A stretch of 7,744 nt of DNA, taken from assembly GCA_947483095.1 (NCBI GenBank), contig CANKLD010000066.1:1-7744 (forward strand), given 5' to 3'. The position numbers and the translations under genes are program-made. The stretch comes from Bacteroidota bacterium (GTDB taxonomy: Bacteria > Bacteroidota > Bacteroidia > Flavobacteriales > Flavobacteriaceae). Shown here piece by piece: positions 5,201-7,744 of this stretch. Numbering within the stretch: position 1 is the first letter of the stretch; every line of letters begins with the position of its first letter. Below the pieces are notes generated by a model, which saw only the letters and a program-made list of their open reading frames with translations, had not been told where the DNA came from and did no database searches.

Positions 5201-5985
5201 TATTCTTCAGATTGAATAGTAATAGGTAGCGAATAAAGTACTCTCACCTTCTTACCATTTTGTTCGCCAGGATTCCATTTTGGACACGATTTCAAAACGC
5301 GAATGGCTTCTTTTCCTGTTCCAAAACCAATATCTCTTACTACTTTAATATCTGTTAGCGATCCGTCTTTTTCTACAACAAATGTTACATATACTTTTCC
5401 TGCAAGACCTTCTTCTTCTGGAGTTCTGTAGTTATTTCCTACAAACTTGTAGAATTTAGCCATACCTCCTGGGAAATCTGGTTTTACTTCAATACCTGCA
5501 GTATTGTAGATATTATTATCATCCACAATATCCGCTGGACCGTTTCCAACAGGCTCCACAGTTAATTCAGCATCTGGATCACCTTTTACGGTTTCAGCAC
5601 CTAATTTCTTGTCTTTAATTTCAACAATTTTTGGTGGTTCTTCTACCACTTCTTCTGCCTTAGCAACAACCGGTTTCACAAATTTTACTTGATCTACTTT
5701 TGGAGGTGGTGGTGGTGGTGGCGGAATATTTTCTTTCGGTTTTTCCTTAGGTGGTAATTTTACGGTAGTAATTTTAGTATCTAAACTCGTATCGTCTTGA
5801 GAATCGGGTATCATATTGATAAGCAATGGCATTGCAATTGCAAGTCCAAACAAAACCGAACCTATTATAAGCGCTCTTAAAGTAGTTTTCGAATTTGATT
5901 TTCTTAATTCATAGGCACCATAAACTTTATTTCGTCCTTCGAAAACAATTTCAAGCCATTGGTCTTTTATTAAATCTAATTTCAT
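5200..5985 (-). CDS. tonB: TonB-family energy transducer
   Basis: A 261-residue inner-membrane-anchored protein that carries energy from ExbB/ExbD to TonB-dependent outer-membrane transporters. The cytoplasmic N-terminus of about 36 residues carries VFEGRNKVYGAYELRK (14-29), characteristic of Bacteroidota TonB. The single membrane helix is about 38-58. The periplasmic linker begins with a proline/lysine-rich part including eight consecutive prolines (88-95) and several EEVVEEPPKI-like acidic stretches. The C-terminal TonB domain (about 168-258) includes DFPGG, GKVYVTFVVEKDGSLTDIKV and CPKWNPGEQNGKKVRVLYSLPI. Length and order are complete. It is separated from exbD2 by 124 bp containing an inverted repeat and overlaps the next gene by one base. 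Several TonB paralogues are usual in these genomes; which transporters this one serves cannot be told. Confidence 0.95.
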   Translation of the reverse strand: MKLDLIKDQWLEIVFEGRNKVYGAYELRKSNSKTTLRALIIGSVLFGLAIAMPLLINMIPDSQDDTSLDTKITTVKLPPKEKPKENIPPPPPPPPKVDQVKFVKPVVAKAEEVVEEPPKIVEIKDKKLGAETVKGDPDAELTVEPVGNGPADIVDDNNIYNTAGIEVKPDFPGGMAKFYKFVGNNYRTPEEEGLAGKVYVTFVVEKDGSLTDIKVVRDIGFGTGKEAIRVLKSCPKWNPGEQNGKKVRVLYSLPITIQSEE

Positions 5986-6109
5986 CTGTATATTTTATTT
6001 AATTTTAAAGGAAGATGGAACGCCTAATCCTTTACATTTTAATCAATGTCATTTTGTGGGCGTTTCATTTTTTTCTTAATTATTAGGTTATTGGGTACTA
6101 AGATTGCTC
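5986..6109 (-). promoter_or_regulatory. exbD2-tonB spacer with inverted repeat
   Basis: This is the longest gap inside the operon. AACGCC (6019-6024) pairs with GGCGTT (6059-6064), and inside it ACATT (6034-6038) pairs with AATGT (6045-6049) around a 6-nt loop. No T run follows on the minus strand, so it is not an intrinsic terminator. No TAnnTTTG box was found, so a separate tonB promoter is not supported. A role in mRNA processing or stability is possible. Confidence 0.4.
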
Positions 6110-6661
6110 TTATTTTCCTTCTAACAATTTTGTTTCTTCAGGCGAAAAGTCGTTAACAATTGCATAGGTTGGTACGTCTACAATTGCCATTTCATCTAAT
6201 ATATCAATTAAGTTTCGGTAATTTGATTTCTTACTTGGCTTAATGATTACAATTATTCCTTTGTCTTTGTTTCCTGTATATTCAAGTACTTTCTTTTTTC
6301 TATCAATAAGTTCTTTTCTGATACCGTCTTTTCCATACACAAAGTCTTTTGGCGTTCCTCCGGCTACTGGTGTTGCCAATAAACCTACATAACGAACTAA
6401 TTTGTCATTATCTCCTATTAAAATAGTCATTGTGCGATTTTCATCCACTTTAACGTCTTTATTCTTTGTAGGATCGTCTTCTTTATCTGGCAACCCCAAA
6501 CTCATGGATTGTGGTTTTGACAACGTTGTGGTAAGCATAAAGAAAGTGATTAGCAAGAAAGCTAAATCCACCATAGCAGTTAAATCTACCTTGGAATTTT
6601 GCTTTTTACTTCTTACTTTACCCCCTTTGTCGCCACCACCGTCGGTATTTAATTCAGCCAT
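6110..6661 (-). CDS. exbD: ExbD/TolR-family biopolymer transport protein (second copy)
   Basis: A 183-residue inner-membrane protein, the proton-conducting partner of ExbB. A glycine- and lysine-rich cytoplasmic tail (1-24) precedes the membrane helix VDLTAMVDLAFLLITFFMLTTTL (25-47). D32 is in the position of the essential membrane aspartate of ExbD (D25 in E. coli). The periplasmic part (about 48-183) contains MTILIGDN, GIIVIIKPSKKSNYRNLIDILDEM and a final PTYAIVND strand, which fits the ExbD/TolR fold. It is longer than E. coli ExbD (141 residues). It starts 19 bp after the end of exbD1 and shares the TAM-DxAFLLxTFF helix pattern with it, but the periplasmic domain is different, so the copies are old paralogues rather than a recent duplication. 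Confidence 0.93.
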   Translation of the reverse strand: MAELNTDGGGDKGGKVRSKKQNSKVDLTAMVDLAFLLITFFMLTTTLSKPQSMSLGLPDKEDDPTKNKDVKVDENRTMTILIGDNDKLVRYVGLLATPVAGGTPKDFVYGKDGIRKELIDRKKKVLEYTGNKDKGIIVIIKPSKKSNYRNLIDILDEMAIVDVPTYAIVNDFSPEETKLLEGK

Positions 6662-6680
6662 TTTAGTATCTCTTTTTTAA

Positions 6681-7292
6681 TTAAAAATCTTTTCCTCTTA
6701 AACCAGTAACCAAACTAAAGCTATTGATTTTTTGGTCTTGTAAAATATCCATTACTTTCTTAATAGCTGGATATTCCTCTTTTGCATCTCCTTTAATAGC
6801 AATTTGCAATTCTTTATCATTGGTTTCAATGTTCGCAATTCTAGCATTGTAAATCCATTCTTTCAACTGATTGTCTAGAGAATCTTTAGGAACTCCAGGT
6901 TGTTCAGCTTTGCTTCTGTCCGCGCTTTTCATAGCGATAATTTGACTCAAACTTTGAATTGGCACTCCAAATCCTTCCATTAAAGCAAATTTATCCATTT
7001 CGTCTTGCGTGAATGTCACACCGTATTTATCTCCCATTAATTGAAGTGCTCTTTTACGAACTTCTCTTCCTTTAAGGTCAAAAAATACTTTTCCTTTTCC
7101 TATAGTTATCGTTGCCAAATCGGATTCTGGCAATTTAGTTTGTACAGTAGAAGCCGGCGTATCTACAGGCAATGCCTCAGGCACTTTTGCTGTAGCTGTC
7201 AAAATAAAGAAAGTAAGCAATAAGAAAGCTACATCACACATCGCGGTCATATCGGTCGATGTTGACTTTTTTTTCATTTTTATTTTAGCCAT
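6681..7292 (-). CDS. exbD: ExbD/TolR-family biopolymer transport protein (first copy)
   Basis: A 203-residue inner-membrane protein. A short basic N-terminus (MAKIKMKKKS) leads into the helix TDMTAMCDVAFLLLTFFILTATA (13-35). D20 takes the place of the essential ExbD aspartate. The periplasmic region holds ATITIGKGKVFFDLKG (60-75), a central stretch of about 75-150 without counterpart in short ExbDs (LMGDKYGVTF...PGVPKDSLDNQ), and a C-terminal ELQIAIKGDAKEEYPAIKKVMDIL (161-184) matching the ligand-like end of the ExbD fold. It follows exbB by 35 bp, with a 7-bp inverted repeat in that gap, and precedes the second exbD. Two ExbDs per ExbB is a typical Bacteroidota arrangement; heteromeric assembly is inferred. 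Confidence 0.93.
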   Translation of the reverse strand: MAKIKMKKKSTSTDMTAMCDVAFLLLTFFILTATAKVPEALPVDTPASTVQTKLPESDLATITIGKGKVFFDLKGREVRKRALQLMGDKYGVTFTQDEMDKFALMEGFGVPIQSLSQIIAMKSADRSKAEQPGVPKDSLDNQLKEWIYNARIANIETNDKELQIAIKGDAKEEYPAIKKVMDILQDQKINSFSLVTGLRGKDF

Positions 7293-7306
7293 TATTTTAT
7301 CTATTA

Positions 7307-7325
7307 TTTGATTCTAAAAATCAAA
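7307..7325 (-). promoter_or_regulatory. inverted repeat in the exbB-exbD1 spacer
   Basis: TTTGATT (7307-7313) and AATCAAA (7319-7325) form a perfect 7-bp stem with a 5-nt loop, ending 2 nt after the exbB stop codon. No T run follows on the minus strand, so termination is unlikely. It may be a partial attenuator, an mRNA 3'-end stabiliser, or chance in AT-rich DNA. Confidence 0.4.
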
Positions 7326-7327
7326 AA

Positions 7328-7744
7328 TTATTGTTTTAAGCTACCTCTGAATTTTCTGTAAGTATTTACAATTGTTGTACCTGCCTCATCGATAGAGTAC
7401 GTCAAATCATCAATTTTAGAAGTAAAGAAGTTGTAAGCGATAATTGCCAATACAGAAGTTGAGATACCTGTTGCAGTATTAATTAACGCCTCAGAAATAC
7501 CTGTTGCAAGAGCTGCTTGATCTGGAGTTCCAGCTGAAGCCAAAGCGCCAAACGCTTTAATCATCCCTGATACTGTTCCTAACAATCCTCCAAGTGTTCC
7601 TAAAGATACTAAAGAAGAAATGATAGTCATATTTTTCTCTAACATTGGCATTTCAAGTGAAGTTGCTTCTTCGATTTCTTTGTGGATCGTTTCAGCAGCA
7701 TCTTCGCTATTGAATCCTTCTTTTTTAACGTCTTGGTATTTTAC
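7328..7744 (-). CDS. exbB: MotA/TolQ/ExbB proton channel family protein, 5' end outside window
   Basis: The frame is open to the window edge, so 138 C-terminal residues are visible and the start is missing; an internal ATG at 7651 is not the start. The fragment begins VKYQDVKKEG and contains a cytoplasmic helix (about 14-37, AAETIHKEIEEATSLEMPMLEKN). Membrane segment two follows (about 40-66, with LGGLLGTVSGMIKAF), then membrane segment three (about 83-107, with INTATGISTSVLAIIAYNFF). T57 (LLGTVSG) and T91/T93 region (NTATG) correspond to the conserved channel threonines of ExbB. A short charged tail ends in KFRGSLKQ. ExbB pentamers surround ExbD helices and harvest the proton motive force for TonB. 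It heads the visible operon; promoter and N-terminal domain lie beyond the window. Confidence 0.93.
   Translation of the reverse strand, partial: VKYQDVKKEGFNSEDAAETIHKEIEEATSLEMPMLEKNMTIISSLVSLGTLGGLLGTVSGMIKAFGALASAGTPDQAALATGISEALINTATGISTSVLAIIAYNFFTSKIDDLTYSIDEAGTTIVNTYRKFRGSLKQ

Noticed and set aside
6039..6068. Nine-codon minus-strand mini-ORF (MKRPQNDID) in the exbD2-tonB spacer, a possible leader peptide
   Set aside because: Too short, no run of regulatory codons, and not linked to a terminator/antiterminator pair; chance is a sufficient explanation.
6402..6680. Plus-strand open frame antisense to the second exbD
   Set aside because: Mirror of a strongly recognisable ExbD; no independent coding evidence.
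7041..7223. Plus-strand open frame of 60 codons antisense to the first exbD
   Set aside because: Cysteine- and serine-rich shadow of the ExbD coding strand.
7328..7651. ATG at 7651 as the real start of a short 107-residue ExbB
   Set aside because: The frame continues upstream to the window edge with sensible ExbB-like sequence, and the first membrane segment would be missing.

Overview
The window looks like chromosomal DNA from a member of the Bacteroidota, most likely Flavobacterium or a close relative. Three things point there. The DNA is AT-rich with few Shine-Dalgarno sites. Promoter-like boxes match the Bacteroidota -7 consensus TAnnTTTG. The main operon encodes one ExbB, two ExbDs and a TonB with a Bacteroidota-type cytoplasmic N-terminus, and the intergenic DNA carries repeats and a structured element of a kind I associate with Flavobacterium genomes.

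Left part (1-2060), three housekeeping-type genes. A minus-strand gene encodes a YkgJ-family cysteine-cluster protein (118-612). It is divergent from a plus-strand class I SAM methyltransferase (start 704, alternative 698, to 1426). That gene converges on minus-strand queE (1428-2060), the radical SAM 7-carboxy-7-deazaguanine synthase of queuosine/7-deazaguanine synthesis. The two convergent stop codons are one base apart. The first ATG candidate of the methyltransferase lies inside a dispersed palindromic repeat.

Middle (2061-2345), 285 bp without a gene but rich in structure. In order it holds a TAnnTTTG box for queE, six tandem 7-bp units, a 15-bp tandem repeat, a hairpin element resembling the flavo-1-type RNA/repeat of Flavobacteria, and an intrinsic terminator that closes the large operon to its right.

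Right part (2346-7744), one minus-strand operon. In transcription order: exbB (5' end outside the window), exbD1, exbD2, tonB, a 76-residue two-helix membrane protein, a PstS-like substrate-binding lipoprotein, and a secreted TPR protein. ExbB/ExbD use the proton motive force to energise TonB, which drives TonB-dependent outer-membrane transporters. The last three genes are tightly spaced behind tonB (1-base overlap, then 3 bp, then 14 bp), which suggests accessory parts of the same envelope machine. That role is inference. Inverted repeats lie in the exbB/exbD1 and exbD2/tonB spacers and could tune expression of the parts.

There is no sign of a phage, insertion sequence, CRISPR array, tRNA or rRNA. 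The best candidates for something under-described are the accessory trio behind tonB and the structured 2061-2345 interval.
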